In this document: piece after piece, positions 46,701-57,900 of the stretch
Numbering within the stretch: the first letter of the stretch is position 1
Layout: every line of letters begins with the position of its first letter
NCBI GenBank assembly: GCA_028015205.1
Contig: CM051514.1
Location: 49,678,150 to 49,742,149 of the forward strand
Reading direction: 5' to 3'
Length of the DNA: 64,000 bases
DNA from: Mytilisepta virgata
Taxonomy: Eukaryota; Mollusca; Bivalvia; Mytilida; Mytilidae
Translations under genes and position numbers: made by a program
Notes under the pieces: generated by a model
Told to the model about the DNA's origin: nothing
Databases searched by the model: none
Seen by the model: only the letters and a program-made list of their open reading frames with translations

Positions 46701-49700
46701 ATCTCCTACAGTATGACTGGTGTACTTCCGGGAGCAAGACAAACATACTGTGATGTCCCTTTTGCGGCTTTTTTTCTGGGGGGGGGCACATATTGACTCT
46801 CTAACCTGTATGTGTTTGGTTCGTTATTTTTTATTCAGTGTTTAATCAGACCAAAAGTGACTGATGTCGCTATTTATTTGTTAATAGAAAAGGGCGAGCA
46901 GACGAAAATGGAAGGAACAGAATGTGTCAGCGGGGAATTGGACAATGACACAATATATCCTCAACTCCGGTCATGCGAAGACAAACACTACACGATTTGT
47001 ATTGTGGAGCTGTCAAATATAAATACCAGTGTCATCAAAACAATAGTTACCGGAGAAGATTTTAACAAAGGTTTGATTTGAATGCCATTTAAAGAAATGT
47101 AGTTTCTCTCCTTTAATTAAATAGCAAAGACTGCTTAGCATAAGTTTCATCAGGATAAAACAGTCATAATTTGTAATGTGCCTATATCTTATATACTCAT
47201 GATAAAGTGGAACTAAATGTATATTCATTTAAAGTACTATTGCCGCCAGTTTTTATTATTATATCCAGGGTAATGGGTAATGAACTTGAACGAGAATGTA
47301 CTGATCAATTGATTTCATATACTGAAACTAAACAGCTATGGTATTAATATATAGAACAATAGGCTCCAAAGAGCCTAAATCGCTCACCTGTAGATTTTTG
47401 TGTAGATCTTTCATCAATGATAATTTTTTGACTATTGACCTTCCATTTTGACATTAACAGGTAAATTGTAGGGTCCTGAGGCCAAATATATATGGTTGCT
47501 ATGGACTTTTTCATCGTTTGCTATGGATATTTTCAATGACCTTGACCATTGACCCTCCATTTTACTTGTATAGCTACCTTTCAATTTATTTCAAGTTATG
47601 CTGTAAACATAATATGTCAGCCCATTTTTATTTTTACTTATGATTATTGATTACATTTAAATAATATTTCAAAGGCATAAACTACTATAAGGGTTCAATT
47701 GACAATTTTGGTCATGATGACTTATTTGTAGATCTTACTTTGATGAACATTTTTGTCTTTATCAATAATAATATTCAAGTAAATAGCCTAACACTGCAAA
47801 ATTTCCTTCAAATTAATTCAGGGGCAATAACCCGAAAGTGGGTTGACTCATTCGTTTGAAAATTTCATGGCAGGTACATACAAATTTTTACTTCCTGTCA
47901 GTTTTGCTCTAACTGCTTTAGTTTTTGAGATATGATCGGAGCCAAAAACTGTATTTCAACACTATGTTCTATTTTCAGCAAGGGCGGCCATGTTTGTTGG
48001 ATCCATGATGGATCAAATCCCCGGATACAAGTTTTAAACTACATACCCTAAGGAACATTCGGGTAAAGTTCAGTGGAAATTGGTCCTTTAGTTTCAGAGA
48101 AGATTTTTGAAAAAAGTAAATGACTTTAACAAGAAAATAATGAAAAATGTATCTTTCAAGGGCAATGACTCTTTAAGGAGTCAATTGACCATTTTGGTCA
48201 ATAGACTTATTTGTAGATCTTACTTTGTTGAACATTTGTACCATTTACACTGTCTCTCTATCTATGACAATATCAAAGATAATAACCTAAAACTGCAAAA
48301 TGCCTTAAAATTAACAATTCAGGGACAATAACCCGACGAAGGGTTGACCGATTCTTCTGCAAATTTCATGGCAGGTAGATCTTGACCTGATGAACATTTT
48401 TACCTAGTCAGTTTTGCTCTCAGTGCTTTAGTTTTTGAGATATAAGCCAAAACCTGCAATTCACACCTATGTTCTATTTTTAGCAACGGCAGCCATGTTT
48501 GTTGATGGATCAAATCCCCGGATACACTTTTTAAACTTGATACCATAAGAAACATCCAGTTTGGAGTATTTGGCCCGTATTTTTAGAGGAGAAGATTTTT
48601 TAAAGTTTACGACTATGGACGACGGACGCCAAGTGATGGCATAAGCTCTCATCGCCCTTTGGGTCAGGTGGGCTATAAAAAACATACAAACTCATACAAT
48701 TAAATTGTTTGCTGACAAAATATTAAACCATGCAGGAATAATAAATCTCCATGCTAGTTTCAAACCGTAGACACGGACAACTAACACAAATTCAGAATCT
48801 TTTCATAGGACCAATCGGAAAAATTGATAAAGCTTATATATATAGAAGAGCTGAATAATACGACTGAGTGTATATTTTGCACTCATTAATTTCATTATTT
48901 ATCTAATTCCAGTTATATACATTTGTATCGGCATTTCCGTTTTAGTCTTACTTATTGTTGGAGCTTTAGTTGTCAGGCGGTAAGTGCAGGGTTATTTTGC
49001 TGTCAAATTCCTTAATAAAAATGTGCACATCTATAAATTATGCCAAATATTTTTTTTTGATTTTGCATATTCATTAGTTATGTTAGGAATAAGTAAAGTC
49101 ATGAAATACCAAAGTGATATTCGAAGGAGGAGAAAATCGAAACAACGAACAAACTCCGGAGAACAACGAAGACAAAACCAAAACCAAAACAATACAAGCA
49201 CTACAATTAAAAACTAAAACCATATGAACAACATGGACCCCGCCACAAAGGCGGGGGAAGACTCAGGTGCTCCGGGAGAGTAGGCAGTCTCTGCTTCCTG
49301 CAGGACTGTGTAAGGAACTTGTGAATCCAAATAGCCTTTGCCTGGTAAATTTTGGCGGATTTTAATCGAGAACTAAAATAAGCGAAAATTCACAACCCAT
49401 GAAATAATGCATTATACGTATTTACAATATAGGTAGTATTACTAAGTAAATTAGTTTGCAATGAAATTCAAAGACATCGAACTTGAATAGATGTCTGATT
49501 TCCCACTGATTTTGAACAAATGTGAAACCTGATGAAATACATCCAAAACTCATACAAATCACATATATTCAAAATTAATTAATTTATAAGCTGCATTATA
49601 ACACTTGACGTAGATGTAATGTTTTAACCGGAAGTTTACTTTAAGATACTATGACGGTTCATACTATAGATAGTGAACCATTTGATATTTACCAATGCGA

Positions 49701-50554
49701 CAAATGACGGTTCGTATAAAATACTATAGATAGTGAACTATTTGATATTTACCAATGCGACAAATGACGGTTCGTATAAAATACTATAGATAGTGAACCA
49801 TTTGATATTTACCAAAATTCCAGTTTGACAGGCAATTGTTTTAATCAAACTTACTTTGGATATTTAATCCTTGTAATTTTCTATGGTCTCTTGCTCAAAA
49901 TTGAAGACAAGACATTGTTCCGTATATTATTAACCGACTGAAAATTAAATGTTATACTTGCTATTCTGGAATATAATACAAAAACAGAGCTATCTGAATA
50001 AACTACACAATGTTCTGTGCATTTATCAGTCAAAGGATATCATTAATGAGCCTGTAAAAAAACACATGTATTTAAATTTATATTTTTTCTCTCTATCATT
50101 AACAATTCACATGTGTTCTAGATATGCTACCAGATACTGTGTTAATTGTAAAACAAATTTGAAAACAAACAGACAACCATCTTCGGACACTGTCTTGTAT
50201 AGTGATATTCGTGAAAGCCAAATTATCGAGAGAACACTTAACGACACAGATAATGATTATAACCATACTAACTTTACTATACAGTCTACTGCCAGTTATA
50301 AGCATGTCAGTGATTATGACACTATGTCAGATCTGCGTGACGTGACTAACATAGGAAATGCGTATGATCACACATCTACCTATACACAAGATTCTGATAT
50401 GGTAACTGAACTGAACGTTCATAATTCAGATTATCAACATTCATCCGATTTTACAGAACCGGGGTCAGAATACCATCTCACCAATTTCAATACAAATCTA
50501 TCAACGACTTCGAGAGACAGTGATTATGAGTTAATTGAAAAAATAAAACATTAA
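43642..50554 (+). CDS. Lectin-like single-pass membrane receptor, gene 1
   Basis: Proposed exons: 43642-43738, 44836-45021, 45639-45764, 46174-46362, 46858-47070, 48913-48979 and 50122-50554, about 436 residues. All splice sites are GT-AG; introns are phase 1 except the last, which is phase 2. Order: signal peptide, lectin-like segment 1 (residues ~33-136), lectin-like segment 2 (~137-255, with WYEANQQC at its start and RSCEDKHYTIC at its end, four Cys in C-type-lectin spacing), transmembrane helix (~271-290), then a 143-residue cytoplasmic tail with many tyrosines. No EPN/QPD or WND motif, so classical Ca-dependent sugar binding is doubtful. A further exon, 46575-46710, can be spliced in frame if the next exon starts at 46850. 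A second Met at 43666 is the better signal-peptide start. AATAAA first appears near 50960. Likely cell-surface recognition and signalling; ligand unknown. Confidence 0.78.
44836..45021 (+). CDS. Gene 1 exon 2: lectin-like segment 1, first half
   Basis: Acceptor CTTTCAG, donor GAAG/GTTGAT. Encodes CPRGSRMISFADVV and AVWINASFHYTLW. Gene 2 exon 54429-54581 shares C-P-x-x-S-R-M-I-S-F and GWIN, proving relationship. N-glycosylation sites NFT and NAS. Confidence 0.8.
45035..45315 (-). repeat. Interspersed repeat family B, inverted copy in gene 1 intron
   Basis: AATGGAAACGGGGAATGTGTC, GGTTACCAATGGGTCGTCAA and GCTTCAGCTGGCCCCTAAAT are reverse-complement matches to 41870-42010. It sits just after exon 2. 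Confidence 0.7.
45639..45764 (+). CDS. Gene 1 exon 3: lectin-like segment 1, second half
   Basis: Acceptor CATTTTAG, donor GACA/GTAAGT, 42 codons. Contains SGPITVDCSTKLHGLCV, an ending like the last two-cysteine block of C-type-lectin folds. Gene 2 has no counterpart. Confidence 0.75.
46174..46362 (+). CDS. Gene 1 exon 4: lectin-like segment 2, first half
   Basis: Acceptor ACTTCAG, donor AAAG/GTGATT, 63 codons. VNWYEANQQCRNKNATVPDM is the typical helix-1 signature of C-type-lectin-like domains (W-x-x-A-x-x-x-C). IYWLSTFSN matches the following W-x-G-like strand. No counterpart in gene 2. Confidence 0.8.
46575..46710 (+). CDS. Gene 1 optional exon (uncertain)
   Basis: Open from acceptor TATTCAG to donor CTACA/GTATGA, 136 bases, entry phase 1 and exit phase 2. 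The next exon can accept this phase if it begins at 46850 (AATCAG/ACC), so the frame is kept. The product is Tyr/Ile-rich with no cysteine, unlike a lectin fold. It may be an alternative exon or chance. Confidence 0.3.
46858..47070 (+). CDS. Gene 1 exon 5: lectin-like segment 2, second half
   Basis: Encodes VAIYLLIEKGEQTKM, GTECVSGELDND and RSCEDKHYTICIVEL, i.e. the last three cysteines of a C-type-lectin-like domain. The start is ambiguous: AAAAG/TG at 46858 joins exon 4 directly, AATCAG at 46850 joins the optional exon. Donor AAAG/GTTTGA. Homologous to gene 2 exon 55593-55832. Confidence 0.75.
47365..48675. repeat. Tandem-unit repeat, copy 2, in gene 1 intron
   Basis: Begins GCCTAAATCGCTCACCTGTA, ends TGGGTCAGGTGGGCTATAAA, and between them has the same blocks as 36610-37790 (GGTTGCTATGGACTTTTTCA, AAACTACTATAAGGG, GTAGATCTTACTTTG, CAGGGGCAATAACCCGA, TTTTGCTCTAACTGCTTTAG), the main unit twice. 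The inverse ends CACCTG/CAGGTG mark its boundaries. Confidence 0.75.
48913..48979 (+). CDS. Gene 1 exon 6: transmembrane helix
   Basis: Acceptor ATTCCAG, donor GGCG/GTAAGT. Reads VIYICIGISVLVLLIVGALV then Val-Arg-Arg, a single helix with a basic stop-transfer end. Enters in phase 1 and leaves in phase 2, like its gene 2 counterpart. Confidence 0.85.
49090..49315 (-). repeat. Interspersed repeat family A, copy 3, in gene 1 intron
   Basis: GATATTCGAAGGAGGAGAAA, AACAACGAAGACAAAACC, CATATGAACAACATGGACCC and ACTCAGGTGCTCCGGGAGAG, as in 26260-26470. Confidence 0.7.
49640..49820. repeat. Three-copy ~60 bp tandem repeat
   Basis: ATGACGGTTC..(GTATAAAA)TACTATAGATAGTGAAC followed by ATTTGATATTTACCAATGCG repeats three times; the first lacks eight bases. 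Lies in the last intron of gene 1. Confidence 0.85.
50122..50554 (+). CDS. Gene 1 exon 7: tyrosine-rich cytoplasmic tail
   Basis: Acceptor GTGTTCTAG, stop at 50552-50554. The 143-residue tail carries VLYSDI and SDYELI, both matching the ITIM form (I/V/L/S)xYxx(I/V/L). It also has five Y-x-H or Y-H motifs (DYNHT, SYKHV, AYDHT, DYQHS, EYHLT). Rich in Asp, Ser and Thr, as expected of a phosphorylated tail. Confidence 0.85.
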
Positions 50555-50559
50555 AAAAT

Positions 50560-51870
50560 TACAGAGTGAATTAATATTAATTTCAACATACTTGTCTATA
50601 CCACGTCAGACTATTCTGACTCTCTTGTGTTTGTTTTTTTTTTTGTACTCTTTTATGTTATTTTTTGTCCGGAAATCTGTCATATCGGATGCTTTGATTG
50701 ATTGGTATGTCATTGTTGACCTTTCCCGTTATCCATTTTGTTGCTTCCTGTAAATAGCATCACGTTATACATTTGTTGTGCGAGTACTTTTTCGTCGTTT
50801 CGTTTTCAATACAGTTTGTTTTGTTTCTGGTCTTGATCGCTGAAGGGTGATGCATGTAAACCAGAACATGGATACTGTGTAGACGCACCTCCGATATTTC
50901 ATACTTTTACCACCTATTTTCTGTTGTGTGGTTTTTATATCAAGATTCAGATTTCAGCAAATAAATTAGGATGTAGGAGTGATCTTGAAAAGTTAAGAAA
51001 CTTTACAGGACACATTTTTAAACAACCCATGACGTCCGATTTTGGATTTATTACTTCATCATGTTTAAAAGGACATTTACTTATTGAACGGCATAGGCTT
51101 GTTAAAAGGAAATAGATATGAGGCAGGCAAAAATTATCATCCATCGCTGATGAAAAATATGCAGCAGATATCTGTAGAATCAAAGAGTCCTTTAAGATAA
51201 TTGAAGGACCTCATATATAAATATTGCACAGAAACATAAGCATACAATAATTGGTAGACTGCATACAAATCATTTTAGAACCTTTACAAAAATACTGAGG
51301 ATAATGAACATGAGAAAGAGCCCTATGCAATACTGGTTTGAAAAAACATGTATACAGAGATTTGTTGCTGTTCTTTATAATGATATTTACTGTTAGATTT
51401 TCACTTCACACATTGGTTTCTCATGTGCATTATCACATCCCTTTTAAATATTTAAATATATTTCCATCAACTCTCCAGATTATAAGACATTTAATATATG
51501 TTATCTGATTTTTAAATTATTTGAAACCTGACATCTTGGTATGAACATCGTGTACTTAATGCTTAACTATTAAACAAACTGGGTTTTTTTTGTCTAAGTG
51601 TTATTTTGTTTAACTTAATTGCCATTCCCTCCAATTTCTATTTTCTTTTCCATTTTTTTTCTCATAAACATGTGGTTTTATATGGATATTTGAATATATT
51701 CCAACATAAAGACATACAAAAATGGTATTATATTCGCTGTAACATGATTAAACTATTTCAACAAATTAAGATTGGAAACCTACTTCAGCTCTAAATATAA
51801 GTACTTTCATAAGTATTTCCTTCTTCCGTGTAGCATTTCACACGAGCACAGTTAACATTTATTTAGGTAA
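50560..51870. other. Intergenic stretch between the two receptor genes
   Basis: Includes probable 3' UTR of gene 1 (AATAAA near 50960), a repeat piece TTGATTGATTGGTATGTCAT (50694) of the kind at 3950 and 33040, and the upstream flank of gene 2. No other exon-like frame. Confidence 0.4.
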
Positions 51871-51873
51871 TTC

Positions 51874-51928
51874 ATGAGAAATATGTTACTCGGCTTGATA
51901 TTTACTGTGTTAATAAGTAATGCCTCAG
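51874..51928 (+). CDS. Gene 2 exon 1: signal peptide
   Basis: MRNMLLGLIFTVLISNAS, then donor CAG/GTAAGA in phase 1. A compact signal sequence, cleaved probably at the end of the exon. Confidence 0.78.
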
Positions 51929-54900
51929 GTAAGATACTGTAGTATTGTTGATTTATTGATGACTTTGACTTTCCAATCGTAAACTTAACATTTTTGAGCG
52001 GAAATATTCCAGAAGCGCCGGCGTATGGAGTATATATTTCACAACCCATACGTTATTCCAGAGCTTGTGATATATACATTGACTTCCAAATTGAACAAAT
52101 ATGTTGTCGATCAAATTTTGAATCATCAGGACAGTTTCGTCCTCTGTATGTTTTTTGTTAGATTAAGAGTTGTTTTCAACAAAGTATGATTTATCTCTAC
52201 CAATGACAAGGTGTGTGTATCTGCTGTTGCCATTTTTATTTTGAAAGCATCGATGGATTAGATCTTTCAACTTCTCCTTCAGTTGTGAATGTGGTATAGA
52301 GGGTAGAGAAATCAAATGTGTTTATGCTGTTACAGACTGAAATTAATCGAGGTTGTTAAATATGCTTAAAGTCTTTGGAGTTCTTTGATATCCAAATTTG
52401 AATAGCTTGTCTCACAATAACTTTGAAGGCCCGTTTTGACAGCTGTTGAAATAGAGGTTAGAAATTGAGACAATTGTTTGGTGGAACACCTGGCAGATCT
52501 AGCTATAAAGCGTTGTTTGCATAGACACTTATGTAACTTGGGTATCCAGTACAAGGCAGGCACGGGGTTTTGCTAATTTGTAATTGTAATGCCCAGTAAT
52601 ACATTACATTTTGCCAAGTAATACATGTAATGGGTAATGCCCCAATTTTGGCATTACATGTAATTGTAATGTAATGCATTACATTTACAAAAAATGCATG
52701 TAATTTATGCATTACATTGCATTGCATTGCTTTAGTTTTGTCTGCTAAGTGCTATATATTGTTAAAAATTTCAGGGATAATAAGTACCCACTGTTTTATT
52801 CTTTCCTAAAAATAAATAGGAAAATTAAAAACAAATCAATGTCTGGTTAAATGATTAACAAAAAGTGTAACTTTGAACTGTTGATTTTCTTCATCTTAAT
52901 TAAGCATTTATACTTATAATTTAAACAGATCTATTTTATGAACATACGAAAATTTTACTTTCCATTTAACGTTGATCACTTGTGAGAAAATAAAATAGTT
53001 TTAAAGCCCCAAGGTTTAAACTTCAGGGATAAGCAACTCTCTATTAACTTAAGGGAAGGGAAACATTTCTGGCTATTCTGTAATTTGTAGAAAACAGTTT
53101 ATCCATAATTTAACAAAATATTAAACTATTTTATTTACTTTGAAAGCCGACCTTAGGTGCCTAAATCGTCGATTATTAAAAACAGGAAATCCAACAAAGT
53201 ACCCGTTCATCGGCAATTTCACAAATGTACTAATGCAGTTGGAAACGACAGCTATCCTCACACTTCCCACATAATGCAACCCTTTAAGTAAAGTTAAGAA
53301 ATACCATTTGTATAACAATCAATTCTTTTCTTTTGAGAATGGAATTTATGGTTTAAAAGTAAGTAGACTTTTAAAACCCTATTTAATGGTTACCAAGATT
53401 TTAGTATAAAATGTTGTATATATGTTTCTTTTGATAATAAAATATATAAAATATAATGTGTAATATAATGCATTAATTTGGTAAATTAATTGTAATGTAA
53501 TGCATTACTTTCAAAAATACATCTAATTGTAATTGTAATATAATGCTGGTTTGTCAAAGTAATTGTAATGAAATGCATTACATTGCAATGTAATTCGCTC
53601 CATGCGTGATACAAGGTATGAAGACCTCAATCATCATCTTTGAAACCAAATGACGATAAGACCGATCTATGGTTGTCGGTTATTTCTTCCTTTGAAAGTG
53701 TAATAGCTTTATAGGTAGGATTTTCAACTGAAATAGCAATCCCTGGTTCATTAATGAAGCATTGAATATAGTAGCTGTCGCATACAAAAACGTTGTTATT
53801 AGGGGCCTTGTCTGTGAGAACAACAACATATTTGTCATTAATGGCGGACAATGTCTTGGTTACATCGGGTTGTGAAGACTGGTGCTCCTTTTTTACTTAT
53901 AGACCTTCTAAGTTTATCAATTCGGACTTGAATCAGCGATCTCACAGCTTTAACCTACTCTGAAAGCGAATCTAGTGGCTCTTGTTCACGTTTAACAATC
54001 ACACGTTTGAAAAAAATCTAAATCCTCATGCAGTGTATGACAATACTGTATAGACATATAATGCATAAAATGAAAAATGAAAGAGGTCTACTTTCTGTTG
54101 TGACATATGAGGAACTGTTATTATTTGTCTTCCAGTTTTATAAAAAAAAAACTGACATGGCACCAATCAAAGCACTCTAATAGCATTAACATGTTCAAGT
54201 TTTCTACCCAAAAATGTTTTGTATACAGGCCATTTTGGTTAATTGCCGCAAATTTTGTATCACTTTTTGGATTGTTGCCAAGAGGGAATTTCGGAAGCAA
54301 AACCAGTATAGTGTCGTATGAAAAGGGACGCATAAGCTCACTTCTTTGATCATTTTGCATAGAATTTTAACGAAAATCTATCAGCGGTTTTATTTCTTAA
54401 ACTCTTCATACTGTCTTATTTTTTCCAGCTGAAACATTTCTTTCTCCTAATTATACGATACACAGTAATTCTACATGTCCTGCGAATTCCAGAATGATTT
54501 CTTTTGATGAGATTAAACTTGTGAATGTCATGACTTCTGCTGGGCAAGGCTGGATAAACGAAACAAAATTGGTTAATAAAGGTTTGTAGAATTGTTTCGG
54601 TAATAGAGAGAATTAACGCAAAAATGGTGTTATTTTTGTATTGCAATTGTATTTCCATTTTATTTGAATATAAGCTTTACCGAATCAATTCAATATATGA
54701 AACTTGTTTATCAATAAAAATGAAATAGATCAAGGTAGTTATCATTGAACAACAATTTATGTCATGAATCTATATGAATCGTCTTATAATTTCCAGATTA
54801 GTTGGTGAAAACTAAACAAGAATAAGTCTGCAGTCAAAAACACGTAAATTATAATGACACACAAACCTAGGACTGCAAATGAACGAATACTAAACACCAC

Positions 54901-57900
54901 ACACACACACACACAAATGACAATTAAAACTATTAAAAATAAAATCTGAGCCCTTAGTAGACTTTATCCTTCTCCTGGATTTAGTTTACCATTTAAATAT
55001 CATATCATTTAGGGAAATAAAATATTGCAGTGCTTTAAGTGTTTTGTTAATGACAGTGACGAAATTTCTCAATGGTCCTGACACCGGACAAAATTTGGAG
55101 AGGGGACAACTAAGGACTATTTAATTCAATTTTGGTCTCGGTTGCTTAATTTGTTTCAGAGAAGAACATTTTCAATATTTCATTTTTCTATTTTTAGTGA
55201 CAGCGGCCATATTAGTCGGAAATATCGTCCTCTTCATTGCGTAGAGTACATTTATTTTATACAAAGCACAACTGATTTGTATTAGGAAAACTTTATTCTA
55301 ATAAGAGATTTCAACTTCCTTTTATACCAAACATAACGACAAAGCTAAAAGACTAAGATTTGGTTACAGTGAGAAAAAAACAATGCCTTTTGATATTTCA
55401 ATTTTTTACTTCTTGTCCGATTTCAGTACAAATACGGAACTTCTCAAAACCCGCAAACCGCCCAAATTCTACGGTCCGATAACTGTTCGGTTTACAGACT
55501 TTTACTGTACATTTAGAATTGTTTATAGCTTCAATCTACATGTTTGATTAGTTTCTTCACTATTGTATTTATTATTTTCACAATATTTGTAGTTAAGTTG
55601 TGTGGTCTAGGAAATATAACAAATCACAGAATAGATTTGTACTGGAATAGTTGCAGAGAAACTCATTATGCGATATGCACCAATGTTTCCACTGCTGGTT
55701 ATAGCAATCGTCCAACAACTAATGAATATAGGAAAACGAATAGTGAAATGCATCGCTTAACTACAGTCGTTAGATACTCTTCCACTCTCACCAATTCAAA
55801 TTCTAAAGAAACAGTAGTTCCCATCAGAGAGGGTGAGTGGTATTTTCTTCTAATAGAAAGAAAATAAAAACTGGCATTATCCTTACTGGATACTCTTCAC
55901 ACGGATCCATACAATCAGAGGTATATTGCTGGATATGCACCGCTAAACCCTCTAAGCCCTTTAAACTCCTTGCTACTTTACTTACAGTACTAGTGGTTTA
56001 GGATTGACTCGAAATCCTCCTCGAGGCCTGAACATGATAATGAAAAACAATTTTCTCTGTGAATCCGGGAATTCCTGTCTTGCACTACTACACATGTTTG
56101 TAGCTATCTACCAGGCTTCGTTTCATTTCATTGTAATTTATGGCACATTTTCAGCTTACAAACGTACATCTACAGTTTTGATTCATTCCAATATGAATTT
56201 TACATTCGCTAATTTTCGCATATATAGTAATGTTAAAATACATTTTACATGGTTTCCAATGGGAAACCCTAAAAATCAATCTGGTCGGGACACCTTGATG
56301 TCTTCCACAATGACACACAATAGGCGGTAACTCTGTCAAGTGTATTACCAATGTAAATTGTATGGAATTTAGTGTTGATAAAACACAAATGTATACAGTA
56401 AAGGTAAAGTCCATGATTTGAAATGGGATAGCCCAATAATCAATCCTATTAGGATTACCTATGTCTTTTCTACAATTACATATAAATTCCTTCAATTTTC
56501 TTTCTTTTCGTTGTAAACTAATCATAAAAATAATGACAAACAATTTTTTAAATGTAATTGTTAGAATTATAGTTTAGTTCCACTTGATCTGTTTTCCTTT
56601 TCTCATGTATATACATATATATTTACTTTTAATAAAATAGGAACAACAATTGAAAACATTAGCAAAGTTACAACTAAAGAACCTCAAGAAGATTTTGACG
56701 AACAAACTACTGGTTTGTATACAATTATTTTAAATATAAATGTAGGAAGTTTACATGGGCTAACAACTGATTAGATGGAAACTTGTATCATGCATAACAA
56801 ATTCTTAAATGTCCTTCATGTTGTACAACTGTCTTAAAACCCAACTGATGTCTTCTACAATTAAATACATTAATCGGCAAATCAGTAATGTTTATTTTCG
56901 TAAAAATGAAACTTTTAGGTATATTTAATTTAGTGTTGATATATATACAGTAAAGGTAAGTATTAAATAAGAACAACAATTGAAATCATTATAAAATTTA
57001 CAACTAAGGAAACCCAAGAAGATTTTGTCGAACAAAACTGGTTTTAAATATAAATGTTGGAAGTTTACATGGGCAAGCAGCTAATTAGATGGAACGTGTA
57101 TTATGCATATCAAATCCAAGATTAACTACCAATGTAACGCTCGTAAATCAACAATTGATTATTTTGTATTGTGTTCATGTCCCTTTATGAAAATAGTGTC
57201 GGAAATAATCCCCTTGCCAAAACGGTATGTTTCGGAATGGTAAGCGTAACCTACATTGTATTCGACTTTACGTGTGTATTACATTTAAAGATTATACATG
57301 TACACAGGAGGAATTTTTTAGTCTATACTACCATATTTGATTGGTTATCAGCATCTCTAAAGCATTCTTGTTAAATGTACACAAAGATCAATTAACCCCC
57401 AAAAAATGATGCAAAACTCAAAGATATTCATTGTGGGATTGCATTTACGAGTAGATAGATAAGTCAAGGATTCTTTTAAATTAACGTCTACTGCTTACAA
57501 AAACTTTTTCAGAGTGAGGGTCGTAGACCTTATATTTACTTCATTTTGAGTACGGGCGAAACCTCTTCCACAAGTATACTTCAGATGACATCAAATAAGT
57601 TATATATAATAAAACAAAAAATTGTCTTTAACTGGTAATATGAAAATAACCTCGTCATGAACAAAGTTTCCCTTCTTGTTTTGGAATCGTCTCTTGGGTG
57701 CTAGTTATACACATGTTTGACTCTTAAGATTGAACAAATGATGTAAGTTTTATTTTCCTGTTTTTGTATATTTTCTGAAGGTGACATTACACCGATAACA
57801 GAGAGTACCATGAAAGACACAACTAATGACCATACAGAAGGCAACAATGGCCAAGCATCTCGTATGTATAGATTTGAAAATTCAAAAGGCATAATAAAGA

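Noticed and set aside
56004..56543. ORFs of 108 and 130 codons inside a gene 2 intron
   Set aside because: They lie between supported exons, overlap on opposite strands and show no domain or splice logic.
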